Of a stretch of DNA of 11,665 nt, positions 11,138 to 11,665 are shown piece by piece. The notes under the pieces were generated by a model. The model worked only from the letters and a program-made list of their open reading frames with translations, searched no databases and was not told where the DNA came from. The DNA comes from Candidatus Avelusimicrobium stercoris. GTDB lineage: Bacteria > Elusimicrobiota > Elusimicrobia > Elusimicrobiales > Elusimicrobiaceae. Both the position numbers and the translations under genes were made by a program. Position 1 is the stretch's first letter; every line of letters begins with the position of its first letter. The stretch lies in assembly GCA_002432025.1 (NCBI GenBank), contig DJFE01000034.1, forward strand, positions 1 through 11,665. Reading direction: 5' to 3'.

Positions 11138-11665
11138 AAAAGTGGTGCCCTAGCGGGTCTCACGCGGGTGGCAAATAGTCCGCGCCCCTTTGGTTAAGAG
11201 AGCCACACTTTTTTGCGATGTTACAAATAAACGAAGTTGCAACAACAGACAAGGCTGTAAAAACTGATGACATCCAAAATTGAGTGGTCCGCCTGCCACA
11301 TTGCCAGAGAACCCGCCTGCAAAAACACCTTTTGGATAGTATCTGTATAACCCTTTGCTTAAAAAACGCTTGAAATAGGGCCTATTTTGCTCAAAATCGG
11401 GGTTTTTACGGCCCAAAAGCGGATAAATGCTTTCAAAATAGAAATGTTTTTGATATCTTTCCCCAATTTTTTAGAAAATAGGCGATTTTTCCAGATGTTA
11501 CCCCAATTGTTGATAAAAAATAATTATAAAACATTATTAAAAAGTGCCTACACGGAGAAACACCCACGCAAAAAACGGTATAAAATTTTTATAAACAAAA
11601 TATTTAATTTGATTTTATAAAAATACATATAAAAATAAAAACACTTAAAATATAAGTATTTTTAA
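11138..11665. other. Gene-free AT-rich end of window
   Basis: No convincing gene is seen on either strand. Positions 11138-11340 are of mixed composition, with short frames lacking ribosome binding sites. From about 11340 the sequence becomes strongly AT-rich. A small inverted repeat AAATAG/CTATTT lies near 11374-11388, and the very end carries several TATAAAA/AAATATAAG-like tracts. No tRNA, integration site or phage tail gene is recognisable. Confidence 0.5.

Noticed and set aside
11218..11283. Plus-strand 21-codon frame MLQINEVATTDKAVKTDDIQ...
   Set aside because: Pleasant composition but too short, with no ribosome binding site or -10 at the leaderless spacing.
11150..11416. Minus-strand open frame of 88 codons
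   Set aside because: No ribosome binding site, low-complexity-looking peptide and no recognisable domain; it lies in degraded or gene-free sequence after the terminator.
11387..11620. Plus-strand open frame of 77 codons
   Set aside because: Start is TTG without a ribosome binding site; the Lys/Ile/Asn/Phe-rich peptide is what AT-rich non-coding DNA gives by chance.
1..11665. CRISPR array, tRNA, rRNA, integrase or diversity-generating retroelement
   Set aside because: Looked for because of the BPP-1-like genes; no spaced direct repeats, cloverleaf, recombinase or reverse transcriptase motif is visible in this window.

Overview
The window is a bacterial chromosomal segment carrying an incomplete, tail-less prophage-type DNA packaging and capsid block mixed with ordinary cellular genes. 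No taxonomic marker gene (rRNA, tRNA, ribosomal protein) is present. Mixed use of TTA/TTG and GC-rich codons, AT-rich intergenic tracts, sigma70-type TTGACA promoters and apparently leaderless starts fit an anaerobic gut-type bacterium. An Elusimicrobiota-like host is my best guess, but that is weak inference.

Left part (1-1780): an intergenic palindrome, a doubtful minus-strand 65-codon ORF with a good hairpin terminator, then a minus-strand XRE/S24-like repressor (643-1281). Divergent from the repressor is a plus-strand promoter whose -35/-10 interval is filled by three tandem 9-bp repeats. It reads into about 400 bp with no convincing large gene but many perfect palindromes and a 23-bp-arm inverted repeat.

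Middle (1779-3609): a YfcC/DcuC-type membrane transporter with a terminator, an unrecognised 103-residue protein, then a consensus extended -10 promoter followed at +3 by an intrinsic terminator.

Phage block (3707-11137): small and large terminase (ATGA overlap), an exported ChaN/EreA/TraB-superfamily protein with its own promoter, a convergent 59-residue two-helix membrane protein on the minus strand, then portal (head-to-tail connector), Bbp19-like protein, scaffold, major capsid protein and Bbp16-like capsid-stabilising protein, closed by a terminator. The portal-to-Bbp16 order is that of podoviruses related to Bordetella phage BPP-1. The capsid gene is out of frame for its last ~29 codons. 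No tail, lysis, integrase or replication gene is visible. The last ~530 bp are AT-rich without a convincing gene.

Taken together the block could recognise, cut and package DNA into a procapsid, but it cannot make a tailed particle from what is seen here. It may be a decaying prophage, the edge of a longer prophage whose remaining genes lie elsewhere, or a domesticated capsid island. Several genes lack a Shine-Dalgarno sequence and instead have a -10-like box exactly 6 nt before the ATG, which suggests leaderless transcripts.
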